Below, piece after piece: positions 10,095 to 18,446 of a stretch of DNA of 64,000 nucleotides (position 1 is its first letter; each line of letters opens with the position of its first letter). Under the pieces are notes generated by a model. It did no database searches, was not told where the DNA came from, and saw nothing but the letters and a program-made list of their open reading frames with translations. The stretch is taken from NCBI RefSeq assembly GCF_003966145.1, contig NZ_RXNR01000019.1, forward strand, positions 1-64,000, given 5' to 3'. The stretch comes from Lysinibacillus telephonicus. GTDB lineage: Bacteria > Bacillota > Bacilli > Bacillales_A > Planococcaceae. A program made the position numbers and the translations under genes.

Positions 10095-11021
10095 TTAAAA
10101 TGATTTATAGATCACTTTTCCAGTAAAACTTAGATCATATCCATTTAATTGTTCTAGTTCAGAACGAAACTCATTAGAATTTATAGATTCTATAATTACT
10201 TTGTGCAATTCTTGGTTTTCCTTTGTCTTTAAAATAACTAAATCATATTGCTCCTTGATCATTGGTATAAAATCGACATTAACCATTTTAGCGACATTTT
10301 CAATCCCTACACCTGCATCAGCTTGTCCACTCGCCACAGCTGAAGCTACGGAAAAGTGACTTGCTAATTCCTTGTTATACCCTTTTAGTGAATCTGCAGT
10401 GATGCCATTTATTCTAAGTTGCTCGTCTAGTAAAACCCTTGCTCCTGAACCTTTTTCACGATTAACAATTGTAACCTTAGATTGAGCTAAATCCTTCCAC
10501 CCTTTTATGTTTAGAGGATTTCCTTCTTTTACATAAATCCCTGCTGTTCTACTAACTAAATTAATAAGTATAAAAGGATGGTTCACTAATACACGTTTAA
10601 CATAGGGGAGATTATATTCACCTGTGTCGCCATCATACAAATGGACACTCACAACATCACATTCACCATTATACATCGAAATAAGACTGTTCAAGCTGCC
10701 ATTGTATGATCTTAAAGGAATAAGAGATGTATGTTTTTCAATATATTTGCTTAAAATATCTAACACAATGTCCTGACCACTAATCACTACTTGGTTTTTA
10801 TTATACTCCTTATATTCCCACGAGGAATCGCTTTCTTCTTGAACAATCCCAGTTCTATTTTTCAATTTATATCTTTCAAGCTCTTGTTGGTCCACCCTCA
10901 TTTGCCTGCCCACTTTATAAGCGACTAGATCCTCTTTTTTGATTAAATCATAAACTGTTAATTTAGATATCTTTAGTAATTTAGAAACCTCTTCTATAGT
11001 ATATGATGGGTTATTATTCAT
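10095..11021 (-). CDS. YvgK-like regulator: excisionase-type HTH fused to a periplasmic-binding-protein-like domain
   Basis: The 308-residue protein has an N-terminal MerR/excisionase helix-turn-helix (about residues 7-50, with the recognition sequence VGRQMRV). Then comes a PBP-like ligand domain resembling molybdate or tungstate binding proteins (VNREKGSGARVLLDEQL and a GVGIENVAK segment). This is the architecture of Bacillus subtilis YvgK, which also lies beside yvgL-yvgM. It is divergent from modAB, so a role as sensor and regulator of molybdate uptake is inferred. Identical 24-bp sequences on each side of the intergenic region are candidate binding sites. AGGAG precedes the ATG. Confidence 0.8.
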   Translation of the reverse strand: MNNNPSYTIEEVSKLLKISKLTVYDLIKKEDLVAYKVGRQMRVDQQELERYKLKNRTGIVQEESDSSWEYKEYNKNQVVISGQDIVLDILSKYIEKHTSLIPLRSYNGSLNSLISMYNGECDVVSVHLYDGDTGEYNLPYVKRVLVNHPFILINLVSRTAGIYVKEGNPLNIKGWKDLAQSKVTIVNREKGSGARVLLDEQLRINGITADSLKGYNKELASHFSVASAVASGQADAGVGIENVAKMVNVDFIPMIKEQYDLVILKTKENQELHKVIIESINSNEFRSELEQLNGYDLSFTGKVIYKSF

Positions 11022-11098
11022 TCGATCTCTCCTAGTAGATTATTAATTGAATATTGAATATGGAAGATTGTTTTTTCATTAGATCCCTACCAATTATA

Positions 11099-11122
11099 TT
11101 ATAATAAGATATAAATAGTTAT
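11099..11122. repeat. 24-bp direct repeat, copy 1 (regulator side)
   Basis: Begins TTATAATAAGATATAAATAG and is identical over 24 bp to copy 2 at 11401-11424. It lies 78 bp upstream of the regulator start. Likely operator for the YvgK-like protein, though a trace of a duplication event is also possible. Confidence 0.6.
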
Positions 11123-11400
11123 GAATGATACTATCCAGCAATATGTATATTTTAATTGTGCTTATTTATTTTTTTAAAATCAACACAATTATCAAAGCAA
11201 ATTAAAGATAAAGATTTTTTGTTTTAGTTGGGCTTTAAGTCTGCTAAAATCTCCCCTTTTACATCTTGTAGCGGGCTTAGAAGATTCCGTACAATGCCTT
11301 ATTCTAAATGGATGGAGAAAGTATGAACGATGTTGTTGTAGTTGTTGTTTTTTCCAAAACTCACCCTTTATTTTTTTCACTTATTTATTTTTATAGTTAA

Positions 11401-11424
11401 TTATAATAAGATATAAATAGTTAT
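11401..11424. repeat. 24-bp direct repeat, copy 2 (modA side)
   Basis: Same 24 bp and orientation as 11099-11122. It lies 47 bp upstream of the modA ATG and contains a TATAAT that could be the modA -10 box, so a bound regulator would cover the promoter. The 278 bp between the copies hold only an AT-rich stretch and doubtful tiny frames. Confidence 0.6.
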
Positions 11425-11470
11425 AATTAATTATAAATAATATCCACTTAAGGATGATAGGGGCTAAAAA

Positions 11471-12286
11471 ATGCAAAATCGCTTTAAATTCGTCAGCATT
11501 TTTTTATTTTTACTTTTGTTTACGGTAGCATGTTCTAATAACGAGAGTATAGATCAATCTTCAGACAATAAAACACAAACAGCGTCTGAAAGTAAGGAAA
11601 ATGAGAAATTAACTATTTCAGCAGCAGCTAGTTTAAAAGATGCAATGGATGTTATTCAACATACATACGAAGAGGAACATCCTGAAATTACGTTGCAATT
11701 CAACTTTGGGGGTTCTGGTTCATTGCAGCAACAAATTTCTCAAGGAGCGCCGGTTGATCTATTTTTCTCAGCTGCAGAAGATAAGTTTGATTTACTCGTT
11801 GATGAGGGAACGATAGCAAAAGAAGATGGAATTGATCTTCTTGGAAATGAACTCGTACTAGTTGTTCCAAAAGAGAATCAGTCCATTAAAGGATTCGAAG
11901 ATCTTGTTACAGAAACAGATAAAATTTCAATTGGAACCCCTGAAACAGTGCCTGCGGGAAAATACGCCAAGGAATTTCTCGAAAATAAGGATATATGGGA
12001 AGATATTGAGTCAAAAGTAGTGTATGCAAAGGATGTTCGGCAAGTATTATCCTATGTTGAAACCGGTAATGTTGAAGCTGGAATTGTGTACAAAACAGAT
12101 GCATTGGTTTCAAATAAAGTAGAAATTGTTGCATCTGCAGACCCTGCAACCCATACACCTATTATTTATCCTGTCGGAATCATTCACGATTCTAAACATT
12201 ATGAAGCAGCAAAGGAATTTTATGAGTATTTACAAAGCGACGAAGCGTTAAAGGTGTTTGAGGAATATGGATTTACTATTAAATAA
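11471..12286 (+). CDS. modA: Molybdate ABC transporter substrate-binding lipoprotein
   Basis: A 271-residue extracytoplasmic lipoprotein. The hydrophobic signal ends in a lipobox FTVA-Cys21, followed by a Ser/Gln/Asn-rich linker. The mature part is ModA-like: SAAASLKDAM, then FGGSGSLQQQISQGAPVD, then a SYVETGNVEAG segment near the C-terminus. These are the oxyanion-binding regions of molybdate and tungstate binders. It corresponds to YvgL. modB starts inside its 3' end. It supplies molybdate for the cofactor genes and formate dehydrogenases that follow. Confidence 0.92.
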   Translation: MQNRFKFVSIFLFLLLFTVACSNNESIDQSSDNKTQTASESKENEKLTISAAASLKDAMDVIQHTYEEEHPEITLQFNFGGSGSLQQQISQGAPVDLFFSAAEDKFDLLVDEGTIAKEDGIDLLGNELVLVVPKENQSIKGFEDLVTETDKISIGTPETVPAGKYAKEFLENKDIWEDIESKVVYAKDVRQVLSYVETGNVEAGIVYKTDALVSNKVEIVASADPATHTPIIYPVGIIHDSKHYEAAKEFYEYLQSDEALKVFEEYGFTIK

Positions 12287-12947
12287 AGATTTTATGCAAG
12301 AATTTTTGAGCCCAATTTGGTTGTCGATCAAGATAGCGACTATATCAGGTATTGTCGTTATCTTGCTTGGAACATTGATTGGCCGAATTTTTGCTAGAAA
12401 ATCTTTTAGGGGAAAAGCCATTTTAGAAACAATTCTTATGCTTCCAATGGTTCTCCCTCCTACAGTTGTTGGATTTATCCTTATTGTCATCTTTGGAAGG
12501 AATAGTATAGCTGGACAGGCTATTGAATGGCTTTTTAATCAACCTATCATTTTCACTTGGTGGGCTGCTGTTATTGCATCAATTGTTGTAGCATTTCCGC
12601 TTATGTATCAGTCTGCAAAATCAGGCTTTCAAGGTATCGATCTTGAGATTGAAGAAGCAGCTAGGTTAGATGGAGCGAGTGAGTGGAAGGTTTTCTTGTT
12701 TATTTCGGTCCCTCTAGCTTCAAAGGCTCTTATTTCTGGAAGTATTTTAAGTTTTGCACGAGCATTAGGTGAATTTGGTGCCACCCTAATGTTTGCTGGC
12801 AACATTCCTGGAGAAACACAAACGATTCCTACAGCAATTTATATAGCTATTGATTCTGGTAATATGAATATGGCATGGATGTGGGTCATTTCAATCGTCA
12901 TTATTTCTTTTTTAATGCTGCTGACAGTCCGAGTAAAACAAGAATAA
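12267..12947 (+). CDS. modB: Molybdate ABC transporter permease
   Basis: A 226-residue inner-membrane permease with about five transmembrane helices. The ABC coupling loop is EEAARLDGASEWKVF (EAA motif), followed by a RALGEFGATLMFAGN segment conserved in ModB. The ATG at 12267 lies 9 nt after AAAGGTG and overlaps modA by 20 bp. An in-frame TTG at 12258 is possible. It matches YvgM. No modC ATPase follows: the next thing is a terminator, so the ATPase must be encoded elsewhere. Confidence 0.92.
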   Translation: MDLLLNKDFMQEFLSPIWLSIKIATISGIVVILLGTLIGRIFARKSFRGKAILETILMLPMVLPPTVVGFILIVIFGRNSIAGQAIEWLFNQPIIFTWWAAVIASIVVAFPLMYQSAKSGFQGIDLEIEEAARLDGASEWKVFLFISVPLASKALISGSILSFARALGEFGATLMFAGNIPGETQTIPTAIYIAIDSGNMNMAWMWVISIVIISFLMLLTVRVKQE

Positions 12948-13045
12948 TGTAATCGGTGAGTTTATATTTCTTAAAAAGTATTACTGTTGTACTTCATTAC
13001 TTATGCTTTCTTCCCATTTTAAACTCTCCTTTTAAAAAAACAAAA

Positions 13046-13096
13046 AGCCTGCCATAAAATAGAATGTATAATACAAGTTCTATTTTATGGCGGGCT
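13046..13096. terminator. Bidirectional terminator between modB and formate dehydrogenase locus 1
   Basis: A roughly 18-bp stem (13046-13064 with 13078-13096, one G-U pair). On the minus strand a T-rich run follows, so it ends the leftward formate dehydrogenase operon, and it can also stop modAB. Confidence 0.82.
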
Positions 13097-13201
13097 CTAA
13101 CTTCTTTATTAATCCATTTCACCACATATAAGTAAGAACGGAAGTTAAGCCAATTTGTTGTAATCCAACTACAAGCACCTTTATATTACTTTTATCGCTG
13201 G

Positions 13202-13348
13202 TTACTGTAATTCCTCATGTTCAAAATATGGAATATCACGATCAGTTCTACAGTTTTCGCATATATGAAGTATTCTTGTTTTATTCTGTTCATTCCCCTC
13301 AAGTTCCTCTGTTTCTTCATAACCACAAACTTCACATACCTTCATCAT
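13202..13348 (-). CDS. 48-residue zinc-ribbon protein
   Basis: A small gene easily missed because of its size. It starts at ATG 13348 directly after GGGAGGAGGAGC and stops at 13202. The product begins MMKVCEVCGYEE and has two CxxC knuckles, Cys5/Cys8 and Cys30/Cys33, with an acidic tail, which suggests a single bound zinc. It is the last gene of formate dehydrogenase locus 1, 35 bp after the HMA-like gene, and the terminator follows 105 bp later. Function is unknown. A structural or assembly role in the operon is a guess from position only. Confidence 0.7.
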   Translation of the reverse strand: MMKVCEVCGYEETEELEGNEQNKTRILHICENCRTDRDIPYFEHEELQ

Positions 13349-13383
13349 GCTCCTCCTCCCTAACATAATCTTTCCGACATATG

Positions 13384-13593
13384 CTAATTCATCACGTTAA
13401 ATCCTATATCTTTAACAGCCTGAAGAAAGTCTACATGGGAGGCAGCCTTGTCATCATAAGTAAAGGTAGCTGTTTTGTTTGCCAAACTTACTTCTGCTTC
13501 GCGAACTCCCCATACCGATTCTAGTGCTTGAAGGACTTTATTAACATCTTCCTCATTTTCTAATCCTTCTATTTTAATGCTTCCTTTTTCCAA
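13384..13593 (-). CDS. HMA-like (CopZ-fold) small protein lacking the CxxC metal motif
   Basis: The 69-residue sequence follows the beta-alpha-beta-beta-alpha-beta pattern of heavy-metal-associated domains (SIKIEGLENEEDVNKVLQAL, GVREAEVSLANKTATFTYDD, FLQAVKDIGFNV). The MxCxxC loop expected near residue 12 is replaced by LENEED, and there is no cysteine at all. It is therefore unlikely to carry copper like CopZ. It lies 17 bp after the DUF1641 gene in formate dehydrogenase locus 1. A protein-protein interaction role is inferred. Confidence 0.75.
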   Translation of the reverse strand: MEKGSIKIEGLENEEDVNKVLQALESVWGVREAEVSLANKTATFTYDDKAASHVDFLQAVKDIGFNVMN

Positions 13594-13610
13594 TTTACCC
13601 GATCTCCTTT

Positions 13611-14108
13611 TTAATGTAGCTCTCGCTTATCCCTCTGAAATACTTCACCCATACCTTCTAATAAACCTAACATAGTAAAAAGTGATGTTCTTACTTCTTC
13701 GTTTCGAACACTATTTCCAAGTTGCCATAAGCTGACTTTTTCATTCTTATCGATTCTTTCCCCTAATTTTTCTAGACCTCGAGATACTCCATCCAACATG
13801 ATTTGCAATTCATCAGGATTCAATTGACCAAGGAATTTAATAGTGTTCATGCCATTTTTTATCATATTATGCATGCCCGGCTGATTGATTTGCTGTATAG
13901 CAATTGCTCCTACATCAACGCGTTTTTCAAGCAACCCATTTAGAGCGTCTAAGACACCCATATCTTGGAGATGTTTTATAATCCCGATTGTTGATATAAT
14001 CGCTTCTCGATTACTTGCTAGTGCAGCAATAATATCTGCAATTGCTTGTGATTGTTCCTGTTCCGGAGTAGGAATCTCTTTTCTAATTTGCTTGATTGCT
14101 TCCGCCAT
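13611..14108 (-). CDS. DUF1641 protein, partner subunit of formate dehydrogenase 1
   Basis: The 165-residue, mostly helical protein has the DUF1641 pattern (ALNGLLEKRVDVGAIAIQQI then LLEGMGEVF). It resembles Bacillus subtilis YrhD and YjgD, which are encoded beside the formate dehydrogenase subunits YrhE and YjgC. As I recall, these pairs have been described as ForC/ForE-type complexes that may pass electrons to the quinone pool; I rank that as background knowledge. The gene overlaps the 3' end of the catalytic subunit gene by 26 bp, so translational coupling is likely. A second copy is in locus 2. Confidence 0.88.
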   Translation of the reverse strand: MAEAIKQIRKEIPTPEQEQSQAIADIIAALASNREAIISTIGIIKHLQDMGVLDALNGLLEKRVDVGAIAIQQINQPGMHNMIKNGMNTIKFLGQLNPDELQIMLDGVSRGLEKLGERIDKNEKVSLWQLGNSVRNEEVRTSLFTMLGLLEGMGEVFQRDKRELH

Positions 14109-17064
14109 ATTGGTCTCCTCCTATTTCGAACAATTCCGTGATTGGGGTAAAATCATCCCGTTTCCACTTCTCTTCCACTCGTACACTAATTTGCGGCATA
14201 CGATTTCCAAATCGATGATTTACCTTTGGCAACGGCGGTTCTCCCTTTTGTTCCAATACTTCCATTTTGACACCCATTTCTTTATAGTTCGGTGTATGGG
14301 TAATTAAGTCATGATAACTACTCGTTAGACGGTTAACAGCTTCCACATCTTCCCGTGTATTCATCGTCAAGTACAATTCATTTCCTGTTACACGGTCCGT
14401 GACAATGGCTCTTACTTTAACTTGACCATAAGGGGATGTAAGTCGTACTAAAGAACCATCTTCAACGCCTCTTTCCTTTGCAAGTTCCGGTGAAATTTCA
14501 AGCCAAGGATGGGGAACTTTATGTGTAAGCCCTTCAGATCTGTACGTCATATTTCCTTCATGGAAATGTTCTAACAATCGACCGTTATTAAGGTGTAGAT
14601 CATATTCATCTCCTGCTTCAAAAGGAGGCGTCCAGTCAACTGGTACAAGACGCGCTTTGCCATCTGGAAAAACGAATTTTTTTTCGTATAGAAGTGGTGA
14701 ATCCGTACCATCTTTAGAAACTGGCCAAATTTGACTGTTGAAACCTTCCAGTCTTTCGTAACTTACACCAGCAAAATATTTCGCAAGGCTTGCTGCTTCA
14801 TCCATGATTTCACTTGGATGTTGGTAGTTCCAATTCGCTCCAAGAATATTCGCAAGTTCTTGGAATATCATCCAATCTGGTTTGGAGTCTCCAATAGGCT
14901 CAAACACTTTATAAAACCTTTGAATTCGACGTTCTGTGTTTACAAAGGTACCATCCTTCTCAAGGCTCGGAGCTGCTGGTAAAACAACATCAGCAAATTG
15001 AGCAGTTTTACTAAAGAACACATCTTGGACAACAAAAAATTCTAATTTCTCAAGCATAGAATCCACAAAATTTACGTTTGAATCCACCAATGCCATCTCT
15101 TCACCGAATAAATATAAAGCCTTCAGTTTGCCTTCCTTAACCCCTTCCAGCATTTGATGATTATCTAAACCAGGTTCTTTCGGTAAAGTAACTCCCCATG
15201 CTTCTTCATAACGTTTTCTAACCTTGTCATCTTGAATAGGTTCATATCCTGGCAACCATGCAGGCATTGTACCGAAATCACAAGCTCCTTGAACATTGTT
15301 ATGTCCTCTTAGCGGGTAAGCTCCTGTTCCCGGCCGTCCAAAATTTCCAGTGATGAGCAGCAAGTTAGCGATTGCAGTACTCGTATCTGTTGCACCTTTA
15401 TGTTGCGTAACACCCATCGCCCAAAGGATGCAGGCTGTTTTAGATTCATGGAGCATAGTAGCTACTTGAATCATGTCATCCTTTGATAGACCTGTTGCCT
15501 TTTCAGCATAGTCGAGTGTGTATTTATTTAAAGATAGAATATATTCATCCAAACCGTTTACCCGGTTTTTTAAGAACTCTTTATCTTCCCAGCCTTGATC
15601 TAAAATATATTTTGTTACAGCGGATATCCAAATAAGATCTGTACTAGGTTTCGGATGAATAAACAAGTTCGCACGCTCCGCTAATTCGTTTTCCCTTAAG
15701 TCTGCAACGATAAGTTTTTGTCCGTGAAGCTTATGAGCACGTTTAATACGCGTTGCAAGAACAGGATGGGATTCAGCTGGATTAGCGCCAATAACTATAA
15801 TCAATTCTGATTTTTCAATGTCTCTTATTGTTCCAGAATCTCCTCCAATTCCAACTGTACGTAAAAGAGCTGCTGTAGCTGGGGATTGGCAATACCTTGA
15901 ACAATTATCAACATTATTTGTTCCCATAATAGCGCGGGCAAATTTTTGGAATAGGAAATTTTCCTCGTTGGAACATTTAGATGATGCAATATATCCGATG
16001 GAATCAGGTCCATATTGTTCTTTAATGCCTGTTAATTTTGACGCAATTAATTTAAGGGCCTCGTCCCAGGTTGCTTCCACAAATTCATTTCCTTTACGAA
16101 TTAAAGGTTTTGTTAAGCGTTCTTCACTATTAACATAATCCCAACCCCATTTTCCCTTTACACATGTAGAAATCCCATTTACTGGCGCATGTTCCTGGGG
16201 CTCAATTTTTAAAATTTTACGGTCTTTTGTCCAAACTTCAAAGCTGCATCCGACCCCACAATACGTACATACCGTTTTCGTGCGTTTAATTCTTGCCTTT
16301 CTCATCGCCGCTTCCATTTCGGAAATCGCAAAAATTTCTTTGTAGCCTGGTTCTACTTCTTTTGTTAAATCAATCATTGGTTCTAAAATTTTTGGTGGAA
16401 TATTTGTTAAATAACCAGCTTCACCGAGCATCGATTTCTCCATCAATGCATTACATGGGCAAACCGTTACACAATGTCCGCAACTTACACAGGATGATTC
16501 ATCAATAGGTACATCGTTGTCCCAAATGACACGTGGTTTCTCTCGGTTCCAGTCAATAGTTAATGTTTCGTTCACTTGTAAATCTTGACAAGCCTCCACG
16601 CATCTTCCACATAAAATACATTGATCTGGCTCATACCGGTAAAATGGATGTGAATGATCTGGTGGGTATGGCTTTGCTTCGAATTCATATTTTTGGTGTT
16701 CAATTTCCAAATATTCAGCTGTATTATGAACGACACAGTTCCCATTATTATTGTCACAGACTGTACAATACAGCTCATGATTCTTTAATATTCTAGACAT
16801 TGCTTCATATTGAGCATCTTTTACAACTTTAGAACTTGTATCTACATTCATGCCAGGTTGTACTTTGGTTGCACATGCACGAACCATTTCTCCATCAACA
16901 TTGACAAAACATGTATCACAAGTTTGAATGGTTCCAAGATTGGGATGAAAACAGATACTCGGTATATAGGATTCATTTGCCTGTGCCACTTCCAAAATCG
17001 TTTGTTCAGAATGGACAGTAAATTCTTGCCCATTAATTTGGATGGAAAATGAAGTTTCTTTCAT
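14083..17064 (-). CDS. Formate dehydrogenase catalytic subunit 1 (molybdopterin, Fe-S)
   Basis: Oxidises formate to CO2 using a bis-MGD cofactor. Order in 993 residues: [2Fe-2S] domain (Cys38, 49, 52, 64); His-Cys [4Fe-4S] site (His96, Cys100, 103, 110); two ferredoxin-type clusters (around 149-160 and 192-204); then the molybdopterin domain with its own cluster (Cys266, 269, 273, 301). The metal ligand is Cys392 in RYCQSP, not selenocysteine, and Gln393 replaces the His usual next to it in FdhF. The conserved Arg region reads PLRGHNNVQGACDFG. It resembles YrhE/YjgC. AAGGAG precedes the ATG. Heads a four-gene leftward operon. The electron acceptor is not evident. Confidence 0.92.
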   Translation of the reverse strand: MKETSFSIQINGQEFTVHSEQTILEVAQANESYIPSICFHPNLGTIQTCDTCFVNVDGEMVRACATKVQPGMNVDTSSKVVKDAQYEAMSRILKNHELYCTVCDNNNGNCVVHNTAEYLEIEHQKYEFEAKPYPPDHSHPFYRYEPDQCILCGRCVEACQDLQVNETLTIDWNREKPRVIWDNDVPIDESSCVSCGHCVTVCPCNALMEKSMLGEAGYLTNIPPKILEPMIDLTKEVEPGYKEIFAISEMEAAMRKARIKRTKTVCTYCGVGCSFEVWTKDRKILKIEPQEHAPVNGISTCVKGKWGWDYVNSEERLTKPLIRKGNEFVEATWDEALKLIASKLTGIKEQYGPDSIGYIASSKCSNEENFLFQKFARAIMGTNNVDNCSRYCQSPATAALLRTVGIGGDSGTIRDIEKSELIIVIGANPAESHPVLATRIKRAHKLHGQKLIVADLRENELAERANLFIHPKPSTDLIWISAVTKYILDQGWEDKEFLKNRVNGLDEYILSLNKYTLDYAEKATGLSKDDMIQVATMLHESKTACILWAMGVTQHKGATDTSTAIANLLLITGNFGRPGTGAYPLRGHNNVQGACDFGTMPAWLPGYEPIQDDKVRKRYEEAWGVTLPKEPGLDNHQMLEGVKEGKLKALYLFGEEMALVDSNVNFVDSMLEKLEFFVVQDVFFSKTAQFADVVLPAAPSLEKDGTFVNTERRIQRFYKVFEPIGDSKPDWMIFQELANILGANWNYQHPSEIMDEAASLAKYFAGVSYERLEGFNSQIWPVSKDGTDSPLLYEKKFVFPDGKARLVPVDWTPPFEAGDEYDLHLNNGRLLEHFHEGNMTYRSEGLTHKVPHPWLEISPELAKERGVEDGSLVRLTSPYGQVKVRAIVTDRVTGNELYLTMNTREDVEAVNRLTSSYHDLITHTPNYKEMGVKMEVLEQKGEPPLPKVNHRFGNRMPQISVRVEEKWKRDDFTPITELFEIGGDQYGGSNQAN

Positions 17065-17311
17065 ATGATTACTCCTTATTTACAATATTTAAATAATTAT
17101 GGATGCTCCTACAAAACAGTTTTCCTCCAAAGTATGTCCAATAAATAAAGGGATAATCATTTATATTTACCTACACTATTAAAAAACGGCAGCTAAACTC
17201 TTATCATTTTTATAAATCAATAGGCATAAGAAAAAGGATTAAAGGTTAATCTTATAAGGGATACTTTATTTAATTCATTTTTGAAATTCATTAAAAGGAA
17301 GGTTTGAAAAA

Positions 17312-17533
17312 ATGGATAAGGAAGTATTATATGAACGTGTTCAAAATATGATTGTTTCTTCAACTAAAAAGCCGAAATATACTGCCCTCTCTACAGTAAA
17401 ACTTGCAGATATATTTGGTGTAAAGTCTGAGGATGTTGAAAAAAGATTGGAGGAATTAATTAAAGAAGGGCGCTTAAATAAATCAACGCTGCCTGAGCCG
17501 CCAAATTATGAAATCTATCAATTACCCCAATAG
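17312..17533 (+). CDS. Small winged-helix-like protein, function unknown
   Basis: The 73-residue protein is divergent from formate dehydrogenase 1. The middle (YTALSTVKLADIFGVKSEDV, then KRLEELIKEGRLNKS) looks like a winged-helix or MarR-like DNA-binding half with little else, so it could be a compact regulator or a remnant of one. AAGGAAGG precedes the ATG, and it has its own terminator. Position suggests a link to the formate dehydrogenase operon across the 247-bp divergent region, but that is inference. Confidence 0.6.
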   Translation: MDKEVLYERVQNMIVSSTKKPKYTALSTVKLADIFGVKSEDVEKRLEELIKEGRLNKSTLPEPPNYEIYQLPQ

Positions 17534-17639
17534 CGAGGAGAATATATTTTAAACCATTATAATTTTTACTTGGTATAAAAGGGATTGCAAGTTCATCCTA
17601 AAGATGTATCACCAACAATCGTATATGAATGATAACAAA

Positions 17640-17682
17640 AAAAGTCGAATTCCTATACAAATAGGAATCGACTTTTTTAGAT
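17640..17682. terminator. Bidirectional terminator
   Basis: Stem AAAAAGTCGA(A)TTCCTAT with its complement, about 13 bp, with A and T runs on the two sides. It separates the 73-residue gene from the leftward cofactor operon ending at 17743. Confidence 0.85.
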
Positions 17683-17742
17683 TGGCTCGGTATGTTTTTA
17701 AAGATGTGTCGGTTCAAAGTGAGCTGTACCAACTGATTCTTT

Positions 17743-17976
17743 TCACCCTCCACTAATAGGTGGGATAAAGGCTAGTGTATCTCCATCTTTTACAATGATG
17801 TCATCTGTTGCAAATTCCTCATTTACAGCTGCCATCATATTTTGCAAAGAAAGTTGTGGATATTGATTTTCCATCCACTGTTTAATTTGACCAACAGTAT
17901 AATCTGACAGGTCAATATTCAACTCTGATTTACCAATTGCTTCTTGTAAGTGAGCAAATAATAATATATTAATCAC
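17743..17976 (-). CDS. moaD: Molybdopterin synthase small subunit (sulfur carrier)
   Basis: A 77-residue ubiquitin-fold protein ending in the obligatory Gly-Gly (IPPISGG), which is adenylated by MoeB and thiocarboxylated before giving sulfur to precursor Z. The start is a GTG at 17976, seven nt after AAGGAG. A longer frame from 18078 runs through moaE and lacks a signal. The GTG overlaps the moaE stop (GTGA), so translation is coupled to its partner subunit. Last gene of moeB-moeA-mobB-moaE-moaD. Confidence 0.92.
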   Translation of the reverse strand: MINILLFAHLQEAIGKSELNIDLSDYTVGQIKQWMENQYPQLSLQNMMAAVNEEFATDDIIVKDGDTLAFIPPISGG

Positions 17977-18446
17977 GAGCGTTCTCCTTTCTTGGTAGGT
18001 AGATTTTCCGGATATGGAACATTTTCTAATTGATCGCCAATCCATTCTGTTCCATCTTCCCAATACTCCTTTTTCCAAATAGGAACGATTTGTTTAATGC
18101 GCTCAATCGCATACTCATTCGCCATATAGGCAATTTTACGATGTGGTGATGACACCGCAATAACTACGGCAATATCCGAAATTTCTAAATAACCAACGCG
18201 ATGTGTTATCGCAACGATTGCTTCCGGCCACTTTTCTTGTATTTCTTTAGAGATTTGCTCAAACATTTTAATTGCCATTTCTGGATAGGCTTGATATTCC
18301 AAATGGAGTGTTTTCTTCCCCTTCGTCATTTCGCGTACTGTTCCGATGAAAATCGTAATAGCACCAGCGTTTCGGTCTACAACTTTTTGTCTAACTTCCT
18401 CAACGTCAATTGGTTTATCTACGATTTCAAAAAAAGATATACTCAT
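17973..18446 (-). CDS. moaE: Molybdopterin synthase catalytic subunit
   Basis: The 157-residue large subunit of molybdopterin synthase. It inserts two dithiolene sulfurs into cyclic pyranopterin monophosphate using MoaD thiocarboxylate. Motifs visible are GAITIFIGTVRE near residue 30, HRVGYLEISDIAV near 83, and the catalytic lysine region VPIWKKEYWEDGTEWI near 120. Start and stop overlap the neighbouring genes by four bases on both sides (mobB upstream, moaD downstream), marking a tight operon. Confidence 0.95.
   Translation of the reverse strand: MSISFFEIVDKPIDVEEVRQKVVDRNAGAITIFIGTVREMTKGKKTLHLEYQAYPEMAIKMFEQISKEIQEKWPEAIVAITHRVGYLEISDIAVVIAVSSPHRKIAYMANEYAIERIKQIVPIWKKEYWEDGTEWIGDQLENVPYPENLPTKKGERS

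Noticed and set aside
11192-11380. A 62-codon minus-strand frame and a tiny plus-strand frame between the regulator and modA
   Set aside because: Low-complexity products with no family resemblance, lying between presumed operators; no convincing translation signal for the longer one.
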